From an uncultured Clostridia bacterium (GTDB taxonomy: Bacteria; Bacillota; Clostridia; Christensenellales; Borkfalkiaceae), in NCBI GenBank assembly GCA_947589085.1, contig CANPZD010000002.1, positions 176,917 through 240,916 on the forward strand: 64,000 nucleotides of DNA, given 5' to 3'. Each line of letters opens with the position of its first letter. Within the stretch, counting starts at the first letter, position 1. This document shows, piece after piece, positions 1 to 8,800 of the stretch. Both the position numbers and the translations under genes were made by a program. The notes under the pieces are model-generated. The model saw only the letters and a list, made by a program, of their open reading frames with translations. It made no database searches and was not told where the DNA came from.

Positions 1-299
1 TCAAGCTGCACACGGGCAGAAGCCATCAGATCCGCGTGCAGATGGCGGGGATCTCTCATCCCGTATACGGCGATCTCCGCTACGGCGGGGAGCGCGCGCA
101 AAAGGGGAAGCTCGCCCTCTGGGCATATTCCCTCGCCTTTTTCCATCCGGTGGAGGGTTTCCGCATGCAGTTTGCCGCGGACCCCGCCGCGGGGAGCGCA
201 CCCTCTCAGCGCTGCCGCCTGCGGTTTCTTTCCGAGCCGCCCGCCGACGAAGCGCCATGGAACAGATTCGACGTCGCTTCCGCGGTGAAACCCTACTGA
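1..299 (+). CDS. RluA-family pseudouridine synthase, C-terminal fragment (5' truncated by window edge)
   Basis: Frame 3 reads KLHTGRSHQIRVQMAGISHPVYGDLRYG..., the conserved HTGRxHQIRxH/GHPVxGDxxYG region of RluA-type synthases; stop at 297-299. Confidence 0.85.
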   Translation, partial: KLHTGRSHQIRVQMAGISHPVYGDLRYGGERAQKGKLALWAYSLAFFHPVEGFRMQFAADPAAGSAPSQRCRLRFLSEPPADEAPWNRFDVASAVKPY

Positions 300-430
300 A
301 ATCCGGGTTGAAATTTGAAAAATCTTGCGAAAAAGGGCGATACTGCTTGACGACCGCCGAAAATTCGTGTAAAATATAAAAGATAATCGATAAAGACGAC
401 GCGGGAATTCCGCCCGCTTGGAGTTGTTTC

Positions 431-2977
431 ATGAGTAAGGTTAAACTTCGTTTGGTTTTCATCCTTGTCGTTGCAGCGCTGGCAGTGCTCATCTCGAGCA
501 TCGTGCTGGGCGCACTGCCGCTGAAGCGCGTTTTCGCGGCCGAGCCGACTTACAGTCCGTCGGATATTTTCGAATCCGTGTCGGGCGCGTCGGTCGGCGC
601 TTCCGAAGCGGAAGGAGACGAAACGTCTTACATGCAGTTCACGTTGCCCAATGAAGGGAAAGTCGAATACCGCCGCGATCTGGCGCTCAAATGGTTCGAG
701 GCTTCGGATGCGCCTTCGGACAAGCTCGCCAATCCCGGGGAAGCGAAATTTTTCTCCATGAGCTTTGCGTTCGATACGATCGTGTTCGAGAAACTTACGG
801 TCACGTTCCAGAGCGCGGAGGAACACGTCACCAAAGAGGGACAGACGACCAATGCGATCGTCTTTGAATACAAGGATTCGGTGCTTACCGTCTGCGTGCA
901 CGATTCGGATTACGACGAAGAGGACGAATCCGCTCCCGAAATCAAGAAAACGACGATCGCCGACGCAAAGGCGGATCTGTACTTCTCGTTGGAAGAGGAC
1001 GAAGAGCACATCGGCGAGTTCCGCGTCATGCTGAAACAGGGCGCGGGCGCTGCGGAAGAGATCGGAACGTTTACCAACATCGGCGGCTACTTCCTCGAAT
1101 ACCGTTCGAGCGCGGCGTCCTCTCCCCAGGTCCCCGTCACGTTCGAGGCGGAGAATACCGTTTCGGCGGGCGGCGCTTCCGAACAGAATGTGTTCATGAA
1201 ATCTCTCAACGGGCAGACGTTCGAATTGAAAGACGGATTCGTGACGGATAATGCGAAACCCGTTGTCGTCATCAACGAAAAGATCTATTCGCTGCGTCTC
1301 GGCCAGCGGTTCAGCCTCAGCTATGAAGTGATGGACGTCTGCCGCAGTTCCGTGACGGCGGATAAGCAGTATTATATGTTGAAACAGACGGAGGACGAGG
1401 AGGGGGAACTCAAATACGTGAAGCCTTCCAAGGAAGACTATTCCGAGCTGAAAACCTCCACCTTCTTCTTGCCGACCGATGACAATAACGACGAAGAGCT
1501 GGCCTATGTCTCCATCCGGTTCCGGCTGAGCGATTCGACGTTTAAGGATTACTATGTTTACCTCACATGGTACGCGGATATGTCTGCGGAAAATGTGATC
1601 GCAAAGCTCGGCGACGAGGGATATGAAACCACGAGCGGCTATACCTGTTCGGTCTGCGGGTACGAGTGTTCGGTCGCGGAGTACGAGAAACTTACGGCGG
1701 CGGGCGTCGAATTCAAATGCCCCGGTATGAAAAAGGTCCCCGTAAAGGACGAAAACAACGAGGAAACCGGAGAGACCGAGGAGGAGCCTTGCGACGCGAC
1801 GGTTGCCGATTACGAAGAAAAGATCGAGGGAAATTTCTTTGATTATATCGTCGTAAACCGCGAAGCGGAGGGGCCTGTCTATCTCGGCGTGACGCGTCCC
1901 ACGCTCGACGAGGTGGATAAGGGCGCCAAACCCGAAAACGACGCAGCGGCCGCACAGCAAGCGGTTTCGGAATATCAGGAAGAAGTGAACAAGGCGGCCG
2001 AAAAGGTGAGCGCAGGCGAAGGCGCATATTTCTATCTTCCCTCCTTGCGCGCGCTGATCGGAAGCCAATACGCCGATTACAGAAATCTTCGCTTCAACAT
2101 TTACTATTATAAACCCAGCACGGAGACGGGCGGGACGGCCACGAGCGCAACGTCTCTGCGCTATAACAATCTGCGGTTCGAAGTGGACGAGCAAGGGTAC
2201 TACAAATTCCGCGTGATCGCACAGGACGCCTCCGGGAACAGCATGAAATATTACAACGAGGACGGCGATCTCGTGACCCTCAATTCCGGCAACGTTTGGG
2301 ATATCGAGGGGATCCCCGAATTCACGTTCTACATGGGATATGACGGTCCTACGATCAACGAGTCCGGCACGCAGGACGAGGGCAAACGCGATCAGATGTA
2401 CACGATTTCGAACTTCGAGATCGTTGCGCTCGCCGGCTACGACACGGATTACAAACTTTACCGTTTCGACAACACGAAACTTCCGGAAGACAAAACCGTG
2501 TCCTATTCCGAGTTGGTGGAAAAGGTCGACGAGGCAAAAGACGATCTCGAAAACTTCGAGGACGGCTGGCTTTGGGATTGCTTGGTCGAGATCCGCAAGT
2601 ACGATCCCGCCATCACCGAGAAGGACGATAAATGGGACGATTCCGACAACGCGTACGCATGGGATCCCGATTCCTCGCTGAGTTTCCGGCCGCAGGTCTC
2701 GACGTACTACATCGTGCAGGTGACCGTCACCGACGGCGTTTATCCCGACGTAACGGCGACAGCGTTCAAGGTCATCGATATCGGGGCGACGCCGGACGTG
2801 ATCCTCGTTCCCAACAATTGGCTGAAAAACAACACGACGTCCGTCATTCTGTTTGCGATCGCCGCCGTGCTGCTGGTCGTCATCGTTCTGCTCTTTGTGA
2901 TCAAGCCTTCCGAGAAGAACGTCGAGGAAGTGGATCTTGCCACTCTCAAAGGCAAAAAGAAGAAAGACAAAAAATAA
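431..2977 (+). CDS. large cell-surface/extracytoplasmic protein, N-terminal signal/TM and C-terminal TM anchor, internal Cys-rich knuckle
   Basis: 848 aa; N-term KLRLVFILVVAALAVLISSIVLG hydrophobic segment, C-term SVILFAIAAVLLVVIVLLFVI followed by a Lys-rich tail; internal YTCSVCGYEC...CPG...C. Confidence 0.7.
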   Translation: MSKVKLRLVFILVVAALAVLISSIVLGALPLKRVFAAEPTYSPSDIFESVSGASVGASEAEGDETSYMQFTLPNEGKVEYRRDLALKWFEASDAPSDKLANPGEAKFFSMSFAFDTIVFEKLTVTFQSAEEHVTKEGQTTNAIVFEYKDSVLTVCVHDSDYDEEDESAPEIKKTTIADAKADLYFSLEEDEEHIGEFRVMLKQGAGAAEEIGTFTNIGGYFLEYRSSAASSPQVPVTFEAENTVSAGGASEQNVFMKSLNGQTFELKDGFVTDNAKPVVVINEKIYSLRLGQRFSLSYEVMDVCRSSVTADKQYYMLKQTEDEEGELKYVKPSKEDYSELKTSTFFLPTDDNNDEELAYVSIRFRLSDSTFKDYYVYLTWYADMSAENVIAKLGDEGYETTSGYTCSVCGYECSVAEYEKLTAAGVEFKCPGMKKVPVKDENNEETGETEEEPCDATVADYEEKIEGNFFDYIVVNREAEGPVYLGVTRPTLDEVDKGAKPENDAAAAQQAVSEYQEEVNKAAEKVSAGEGAYFYLPSLRALIGSQYADYRNLRFNIYYYKPSTETGGTATSATSLRYNNLRFEVDEQGYYKFRVIAQDASGNSMKYYNEDGDLVTLNSGNVWDIEGIPEFTFYMGYDGPTINESGTQDEGKRDQMYTISNFEIVALAGYDTDYKLYRFDNTKLPEDKTVSYSELVEKVDEAKDDLENFEDGWLWDCLVEIRKYDPAITEKDDKWDDSDNAYAWDPDSSLSFRPQVSTYYIVQVTVTDGVYPDVTATAFKVIDIGATPDVILVPNNWLKNNTTSVILFAIAAVLLVVIVLLFVIKPSEKNVEEVDLATLKGKKKKDKK

Positions 2978-2989
2978 GCCGTAATTTCA

Positions 2990-3018
2990 GGGCCTCTCCG
3001 AAAGGGAGAGGCCTTTTT
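2990..3018 (+). terminator. intrinsic terminator
   Basis: GGCCTCTCC-GAAAG-GGAGAGGCC followed by TTTTT. Confidence 0.85.
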
Positions 3019-3067
3019 ATGTATAACGGACAGAAGAAAGCACAAACTGCCTGCAGGAGGAAAAACA

Positions 3068-3310
3068 ATGGTCATTGCAAATCTGATTGCGTATATCCTT
3101 GTGCTTCTCGGAGCACTCAACTGGGGGTTGTTCGGCATCTTCAATTTCAATCTGGTCTCGGCGATTTTTATGGGTCCCAGAGCGGTCGGTTCCATCATCA
3201 TCTATTCGCTCATCACGCTCGCCGCGATCTGGCTGATCATTTCGCCGATCATCACAAACGGCGCGCTGAAGCTGCGCGGAAACCGTACGGTACGCGAAGC
3301 GCACAACTGA
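3068..3310 (+). CDS. DUF378 family small membrane protein
   Basis: 80 aa; LIAYILVLLGALNWGLFGIFNFNLV is typical of DUF378; AGGAGG SD upstream. Confidence 0.85.
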   Translation: MVIANLIAYILVLLGALNWGLFGIFNFNLVSAIFMGPRAVGSIIIYSLITLAAIWLIISPIITNGALKLRGNRTVREAHN

Positions 3311-3365
3311 TCAAAGAGAGAAAACTTGCGGAGAGGGTATATTCGGAGCCTTCTCCGCATTTTTT

Positions 3366-3596
3366 ATGGATATGAATATCTGCGATCTCAAACGGGGAGA
3401 CAAGGCGATCGTTCTCAAAGTCGAACACGGCGGCGAGCTGAAAGAACGCCTGATCTCCCTGCGCGTTTATGCGGGCGCAAAAATATCCGTTCTCAAAGTT
3501 TCCCTCTTCAAACACATCTACCTCATACAGGCGGGAAACGGCAAAGTCGCCATGGAGCGGGAAGTGGCAAGCGGGGTGCGCGTATGGAGGATATGA
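3366..3596 (+). CDS. feoA: FeoA domain protein
   Basis: 76 aa, SH3-like FeoA pattern; overlaps and precedes a FeoB-like gene. Confidence 0.75.
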   Translation: MDMNICDLKRGDKAIVLKVEHGGELKERLISLRVYAGAKISVLKVSLFKHIYLIQAGNGKVAMEREVASGVRVWRI

Positions 3597-5464
3597 TTCT
3601 CTTTGTCGGCAATCCCAATGCCGGAAAAAGCACGCTCTTCAACCGGCTTGCGCGCGGACACGCCCACGTGGGAAATTGGCACGGCGTCACCGTAGACGCC
3701 CTCGAAAAAACAATCTCGCTCGGGAAGCGCAAAGTCACGTTTGTCGACCTTCCGGGGATCTATGCCTGTCCGGGCAAAAGTCTGGAAGAAAAATATTCCT
3801 GCCGGTACATTGCGGAGCACAAGACCGCGGCGCTGTGTTTTGTATGCGAATGCGATTGCGTCGGCCGGTTCGTGCCGCTCATGGCGGCGCTGACAGGAGA
3901 GCGGCGGCGCTGCATGCTCGTTCTCACCAAGCGAAAACGGTTCGAGCGGGAGGGCGGGAGCGTAGATATCTCCCGTCTTGCGGCGGTTCTGGGGATGCCC
4001 GTCGTGTATGCGGAGGACAAAAATCTTGCGAATGCGCTCGAACAAACGCTCGATTCGCCCGCCCGCTCTTTGCCGAACGCCGACGTAACTTCGCTGTGCC
4101 GTCCCGTGCGGGAAGGATTGTCGCGCGCGGACAGGCTGCTTCTCCGCGGCTATATCGGCATACCGTTTTTTGCAGTTCTGATCCTTACCGCGTTCTTTCT
4201 TACCTTTGCGAAGGGCCTTTTGGGAGATCTGATGAAACGGGGCGTGGAGTGGCTGTTTTCCGATTGTCTCGGAACGCTTGCCGAGGGGATCCCGTCTGCC
4301 GTGGCGCGCAGTCTGGTGCGGGACGGGATTCTGCGCAGTCTCGGGAGCGTGCTCTGTTTTCTGCCCCAGATCGCACTGCTGCATTTGTTTCTGATCCTTT
4401 TGGAGGAGAGCGGCCTGCTCTCCCGGCTTGCCGTGCTGACGGACGGCTTTTTTTCGAAGATCGGGCTTTCGGGCAGGGCGGTCTTTTCTCTGCTCATGGG
4501 GTTCGGGTGCACGGCGGCCGCCGTAACGACCACGCGCGGCCTCGACGATAAAGACATGCAAAAGAGGGTGATCCTATGCCTGCCTTACGTTTCGTGCAGC
4601 GCAAAACTTCCCGTGTATCTTGCGCTGTCCGCTTCCTTTTTCGATAATCCCTTTGCGGCGGTCGTTCTTTTATATGCGCTCGGGGTGGGCATTGCCGTGA
4701 TCGTCGCGCTGCTGTTGAAGAAAAAAACGCCGCCTTTTGTGTCGGAACTCGCGCCCTTACAATTTCCGAAGCCGCTTTTTGTCGCAAAATCCTTGCTCTT
4801 TCAGATAAAACAGTTTATAATAAAGGTGACTACGGTCGTTCTCGCATTCTTTTTGTGTTCATGGTTCTTCTCTTCCTTTGATTTTTCGTTTGCGCTCTCG
4901 GATGTGGAACACAGCATGCTCGCAACGATATGCGGAGGACTGAAATGGCTGTTCGCGCCCGTCGGAATGGGGGATTGGCGGATCGCCTATGCCGCTCTTT
5001 CGGGGCTTGTTGCAAAGGAAAACGTCGCCGGGGCGATCGCGATGCTGTACGGAAGTTTTCCGTATTCCGGCGCATGCGCGTTTGCGTTCGGCGTATTTAT
5101 GCTCACCTGTTCGCCCTGCATTTCGGCCATTGCGGCCACGGCAAAAGAACTCGGCAAAGGCCGCGCGGCGCTGTATGCCGCTTTGCAGACGGTTTCCGCA
5201 TTGTTTCTTTCCTATGCGGTGTATTTCAGTATCACGGGCGGGGCGGTGTATGTTGCGCTCGCCGCCGTTCCCGTCGCGGCAATCTTCTTAGTGGGGAAAA
5301 ATCATGAAAAAATTTCGCGTCACGGAAGAAACAAATTTAACAGACTTCACCGATCAGAATTACGCGCAGGCGTCGATGTGCCTGAGAACGCTGTACAGAG
5401 AAAAAAATGTGCGCGTCAACGGCGAAAAAGTGCTGAAAAATTGCCCGCTTCACGAGGGCGATGA
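3584..5464 (+). CDS. compact FeoB-like ferrous iron transporter/GTPase-like protein
   Basis: ATG at 3584 inside ORF 3326-5464: MEDMILFVGNPNAGKSTLF (G1), VDLPGIY (G3), MGFGCTAAAVTTTRGL and LPYVSCSAKLPVY FeoB membrane-domain motifs. Actual C-terminus uncertain because the frame runs 161 nt into the next gene. Confidence 0.8.
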   Translation: MEDMILFVGNPNAGKSTLFNRLARGHAHVGNWHGVTVDALEKTISLGKRKVTFVDLPGIYACPGKSLEEKYSCRYIAEHKTAALCFVCECDCVGRFVPLMAALTGERRRCMLVLTKRKRFEREGGSVDISRLAAVLGMPVVYAEDKNLANALEQTLDSPARSLPNADVTSLCRPVREGLSRADRLLLRGYIGIPFFAVLILTAFFLTFAKGLLGDLMKRGVEWLFSDCLGTLAEGIPSAVARSLVRDGILRSLGSVLCFLPQIALLHLFLILLEESGLLSRLAVLTDGFFSKIGLSGRAVFSLLMGFGCTAAAVTTTRGLDDKDMQKRVILCLPYVSCSAKLPVYLALSASFFDNPFAAVVLLYALGVGIAVIVALLLKKKTPPFVSELAPLQFPKPLFVAKSLLFQIKQFIIKVTTVVLAFFLCSWFFSSFDFSFALSDVEHSMLATICGGLKWLFAPVGMGDWRIAYAALSGLVAKENVAGAIAMLYGSFPYSGACAFAFGVFMLTCSPCISAIAATAKELGKGRAALYAALQTVSALFLSYAVYFSITGGAVYVALAAVPVAAIFLVGKNHEKISRHGRNKFNRLHRSELRAGVDVPENAVQRKKCARQRRKSAEKLPASRGR

Positions 5465-6110
5465 AGTCGCATATTATCTGAATCCCGCGCAAGAGAACAA
5501 GAAAGCGTTCCAGTTGATTTTTATCGATGAAAACGTCACCGTGGTCGATAAAGAGAGCGGGGTGGATTCCCGGGCCGTATTCATCGCGCTATGCGAGAAG
5601 GGGTCGACGTATTTCGTCCACAGGCTGGACCGCAACACCGAAGGCGTCATGATCTTTGCGCACAATGAAGAGGCGTACAACGAATTGCGCGCCTGTTTCA
5701 AGGAGCGGCGCACGTTGAAAGTCTATGAGGCGCTCGTATTCGGCAAAATGCCCGCGCAGCACGACGTATGCAGCGCGTATCTCGAAAAGGATAAAGAACA
5801 TTCGCTCGTGCACGTCCGCGAGAAAGGCCCGGGAAAGCGCATCGTCACGGAGTACGAGGTGCTGGAAGAACGCGGCGAGATGAGTCTGCTCAGGATCACG
5901 CTTCACACGGGCAGAACGCACCAGATCCGCGCGCATCTCGCCTTTCTGGGACATCCCGTGGTCGGAGATCAGAAGTACGGGAACGTCGAAAAGAACAGAG
6001 CGATGCACATTCTTCGGCAGCGGCTGATCTCCAAAGAACTCACGCTCGACTGCAAAGAGCCGCTTGCATATCTGAACGGAAGAACGTTTTATTCGCAGAA
6101 AAATTTGTAA
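5304..6110 (+). CDS. RluA-family pseudouridine synthase with N-terminal S4 domain
   Basis: 268 aa; HRLDRNTEGVMIFA and LHTGRTHQIRAHLAFLGHPVVGDQKYG motifs. Confidence 0.9.
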   Translation: MKKFRVTEETNLTDFTDQNYAQASMCLRTLYREKNVRVNGEKVLKNCPLHEGDEVAYYLNPAQENKKAFQLIFIDENVTVVDKESGVDSRAVFIALCEKGSTYFVHRLDRNTEGVMIFAHNEEAYNELRACFKERRTLKVYEALVFGKMPAQHDVCSAYLEKDKEHSLVHVREKGPGKRIVTEYEVLEERGEMSLLRITLHTGRTHQIRAHLAFLGHPVVGDQKYGNVEKNRAMHILRQRLISKELTLDCKEPLAYLNGRTFYSQKNL

Positions 6111-6116
6111 AATTTG

Positions 6117-6140
6117 AAAAAACGCTTGACAGCGTTTTTT
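6117..6140 (+). terminator. intrinsic terminator (A-tract/T-tract symmetric)
   Basis: AAAAAACGCT-TGAC-AGCGTTTTTT, 10-bp arms. Confidence 0.7.
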
Positions 6141-6154
6141 CTTTGTGTTAATAT
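6126..6154 (+). promoter_or_regulatory. sigma-A-type promoter of the metal-resistance genes
   Basis: TTGACA (6126-6131), 17-nt spacer, TAATAT (6149-6154). Confidence 0.8.
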
Positions 6155-6174
6155 ATGAACAGTTATTCATATAT
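6151..6174. promoter_or_regulatory. ArsR/SmtB-family operator palindrome
   Basis: ATATATGAACAGTTATTCATATAT; TGAA-N6-TTCA core with AT arms, directly upstream of an ArsR-family gene. Confidence 0.75.
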
Positions 6175-6227
6175 TGATTTATAGAGAGTGCGCTATGCCG
6201 TACGGTTTTGCGCCGAAGGAGAAAGAT

Positions 6228-6575
6228 ATGGTTTGCGATCATGAAAACGAGCACGCAATGGCGGCAAGGCGCGCGGCGGAAAATATGCCGGGGACGGAAG
6301 AGATCGCCCGGGTGGCGGAAAGTTTCAAAGCGCTTTCCGAATCCTCCCGCCTGAAAATTCTGTTTGCGCTCCGGCACGGGGAGATGTGCGTCTATCACAT
6401 CGTCGAGGCGGTCGGAGGGACGCAGAGCGCGGTCTCTCATCAGCTGCGCATTCTCAAAGGCGCGGGGATCGTCAAGGCGCGGCGCGACGGACAGAACATT
6501 GTCTATTCGCTTGCCGACGAGCACGTCGTTGCGGTGCTGGAACTTGCTTGCACGCATCAAAAGTGCAAAATCTGA
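6228..6575 (+). CDS. ArsR/SmtB-family metal-responsive repressor
   Basis: wHTH FKALSESSRLKILFALRHGEMCVYHIVEAVGGTQSAVSHQLRILKGAGIVKARRDGQNIVYSL; DEHV...H..C C-terminal metal-site pattern. Start 6228 chosen for GAAGGAG SD; 6195 is an alternative. Confidence 0.9.
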   Translation: MVCDHENEHAMAARRAAENMPGTEEIARVAESFKALSESSRLKILFALRHGEMCVYHIVEAVGGTQSAVSHQLRILKGAGIVKARRDGQNIVYSLADEHVVAVLELACTHQKCKI

Positions 6576-6643
6576 CGATTTTTCAATAAAAATCGCAAAA
6601 AATATAGTATTTCGATAATTATCTAAATAAAAAAGGAAACAAT

Positions 6644-8704
6644 ATGCATAAAGTTGTGCGGATCAAAAACCTGGATTGTGCGAATTGTGCGGCCGAGTTG
6701 AGCGAAGAACTTTCGGCGATCGAGGGAGTGGAGAGCGCGTTCGCGGATTTCATCAATCAGCGCGTGACGCTCGAATACACGTCAGAAGAAGCGTTTTCGA
6801 AGGCGGTTTATCATATCTCGCATTTCGAGGAAGTGGAGATTATTGAGAATGTTCCGAAAAGTAAGAAAGATCGGCACCTCAAAGAGATCCTTTCGATTTG
6901 CGCGGGGGCCGCGCTGTTTGTGCCCGCGCTTGTTTTGCAGCTTTCGGGCATGGCGTATTGGGTGAGTTTCGGGCTGTTTTTGGCGGCGACGCTTGCCGCG
7001 GGCTGGGAGGTGCTGTATCGCGTCGCGATGAACTTCCCGCGCATGTTCCGCGGCGGATTTCATCCTTCCGTCCTGCTCGATGAGGCGCTTCTGATGTCCG
7101 TTGCGGCGGCCGGGGCGTTCGCGATCGGGGAAAATATGGAAGGCGCAGTCGTCATGATCCTGTATCAGATCGGCGAACTGCTGCAAAATATCGCCGTGGG
7201 GTCCTCGCGCGGGGCGATCGCGCGGCTGGCTGCATTGCAGAGCGACACGGCCATCCGGCTGAACGGAGAGTCGCAGACGGAAGTTCCCTCGGAGGAGCTT
7301 GCGGCGGGCGACGTCGTGCTGATCCGCAAGGGAGATCGCGTGCCCGCGGATTGCCGCATTCTCGCCGGGCAAACCTCGCTCGATACCAAATCCCTGACGG
7401 GCGAGGCCTATTACCGGGAAGTCGGCGCGGGCGACGAGCTGCTTGCCGGCTGCGTCAACGAGGGGAGCGCGGTGCGGGCGGAGGTGCTTCGTCCCGCCTC
7501 GCAGAGCGCGGTCGCGAAAATTCTGGATCTCGTGGAAAATGCGTCTGCAAAAAAGGCGAAGCCGGAAAAATTCATCACGAAGTTCGCAAGGATCTATACG
7601 CCAGTCGTCGTTCTGCTTGCGGTGCTGATCGCGGTCTTTCCGCCGCTGTGGCAGGGATATAACTTTTCCGTCTGGATCCCCCGCGCGCTGAATTTTCTCG
7701 TCATTTCCTGCCCCTGCGCGCTGATCATCTCCGTGCCGCTCACATATTTTTCCGGCGTGGGAACGCTTGCGCGGTACGGCGTGCTTGCCAAGGGCGCCGT
7801 GGGGCTGGATGTGCTCGCCAAAGTGAAAGTGGCCGCATTCGATAAAACGGGCACGCTCACAGAGGGAAAATTTTCGGTTGCGAACGTGATCGGAGGGGAC
7901 CATGTCCTTGAATTGGCTGCGGCAGTCGAAAAATTTTCATCGCATCCGCTTGCGGAAGCGTTTACGGACACGGGTGCCGTAAAAGTTGAATCCTGCGAGG
8001 AGATCGCGGGCATGGGTATGTCTGCCGTTGCGGACGGGAAGCGTATACTTGTCGGAAACAAGCGCTTGATGAACGAATACGGGATCGCGGCGGAGGATAC
8101 GGAGAGCGAAAATCTCACCGTCTATGTCGCCCGGGAGAACGAATTGCTCGGGCGGATCGAGATCGCGGACCGCCTCCGTCCGGAAGCCGCAGAGACGCTC
8201 GGATCGCTCAAAGATGCCGGGATCGAGCGGGTGGCCGTGCTCACGGGCGATACGCGTTCCCGTGCGGAATGCGCGCTTGCGGGACTTCCCGTCGATACGA
8301 TCTGTGCGCAGCTTCTTCCGGAAGAAAAACCCCTGCGCGCGGCAGATCTGAAAGCGGACGGCGCGCTCATGTACGTCGGAGACGGCGTCAACGATACGCC
8401 CGTGATGGCGGAAAGCGACGTCGCCTTCGCCATGGGCGGGTTGGGAAGCGACGCCGCCATCGAAGCGAGCGACTTCGTTTTAGCTTCCGATCGGCTTTCC
8501 GCGCTGCCCAAAGCGGTGCGCGCGGCCAAAAAAACGCGCCGCATCGTTCTCGAAAACATTGTGGGATCCATTGCCGTTAAGGCGGCTCTGTTGGCGTTTT
8601 CGCTGTTCGGATTTATCCCGCCCTGGGCTGCAATCTTCGGCGACGTGGGCGTCATGCTCCTCGCCGTCCTCAACTCCATGAGAATGCGCGCAAAAATCAA
8701 ATAA
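6644..8704 (+). CDS. heavy-metal translocating P1B-type ATPase (CadA/ZntA-like)
   Basis: 686 aa; N-term HMA DCANCA, CPC (SCPCALIISVP), DKTGTLT, GDGVNDTP. Confidence 0.95.
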   Translation: MHKVVRIKNLDCANCAAELSEELSAIEGVESAFADFINQRVTLEYTSEEAFSKAVYHISHFEEVEIIENVPKSKKDRHLKEILSICAGAALFVPALVLQLSGMAYWVSFGLFLAATLAAGWEVLYRVAMNFPRMFRGGFHPSVLLDEALLMSVAAAGAFAIGENMEGAVVMILYQIGELLQNIAVGSSRGAIARLAALQSDTAIRLNGESQTEVPSEELAAGDVVLIRKGDRVPADCRILAGQTSLDTKSLTGEAYYREVGAGDELLAGCVNEGSAVRAEVLRPASQSAVAKILDLVENASAKKAKPEKFITKFARIYTPVVVLLAVLIAVFPPLWQGYNFSVWIPRALNFLVISCPCALIISVPLTYFSGVGTLARYGVLAKGAVGLDVLAKVKVAAFDKTGTLTEGKFSVANVIGGDHVLELAAAVEKFSSHPLAEAFTDTGAVKVESCEEIAGMGMSAVADGKRILVGNKRLMNEYGIAAEDTESENLTVYVARENELLGRIEIADRLRPEAAETLGSLKDAGIERVAVLTGDTRSRAECALAGLPVDTICAQLLPEEKPLRAADLKADGALMYVGDGVNDTPVMAESDVAFAMGGLGSDAAIEASDFVLASDRLSALPKAVRAAKKTRRIVLENIVGSIAVKAALLAFSLFGFIPPWAAIFGDVGVMLLAVLNSMRMRAKIK

Positions 8705-8710
8705 TATTGT

Positions 8711-8737
8711 ACGGGACGCAACGCGTCCCGTGAATTT
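8711..8737 (+). terminator. hairpin/terminator after the P-type ATPase
   Basis: ACGGGACGC-AAC-GCGTCCCGT then GAATTTTAT; weak U-tract. Confidence 0.55.
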
Positions 8738-8740
8738 TAT

Positions 8741-8766
8741 AAAAAGAGCGGACGACACGCCCGCTC
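8741..8766 (-). terminator. terminator of minus-strand Smr-like gene
   Basis: Minus strand: GAGCGG...CCGCTC followed by TTTTT. Confidence 0.65.
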
Positions 8767-8800
8767 TCCAACGCTTCGGAACGATCCGAGAAAAGATGTT

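Noticed and set aside
293-2194. 633-aa minus-strand ORF opposite the large surface protein
   Set aside because: Antisense shadow; the sense ORF has signal/anchor segments and upstream initiation signals.
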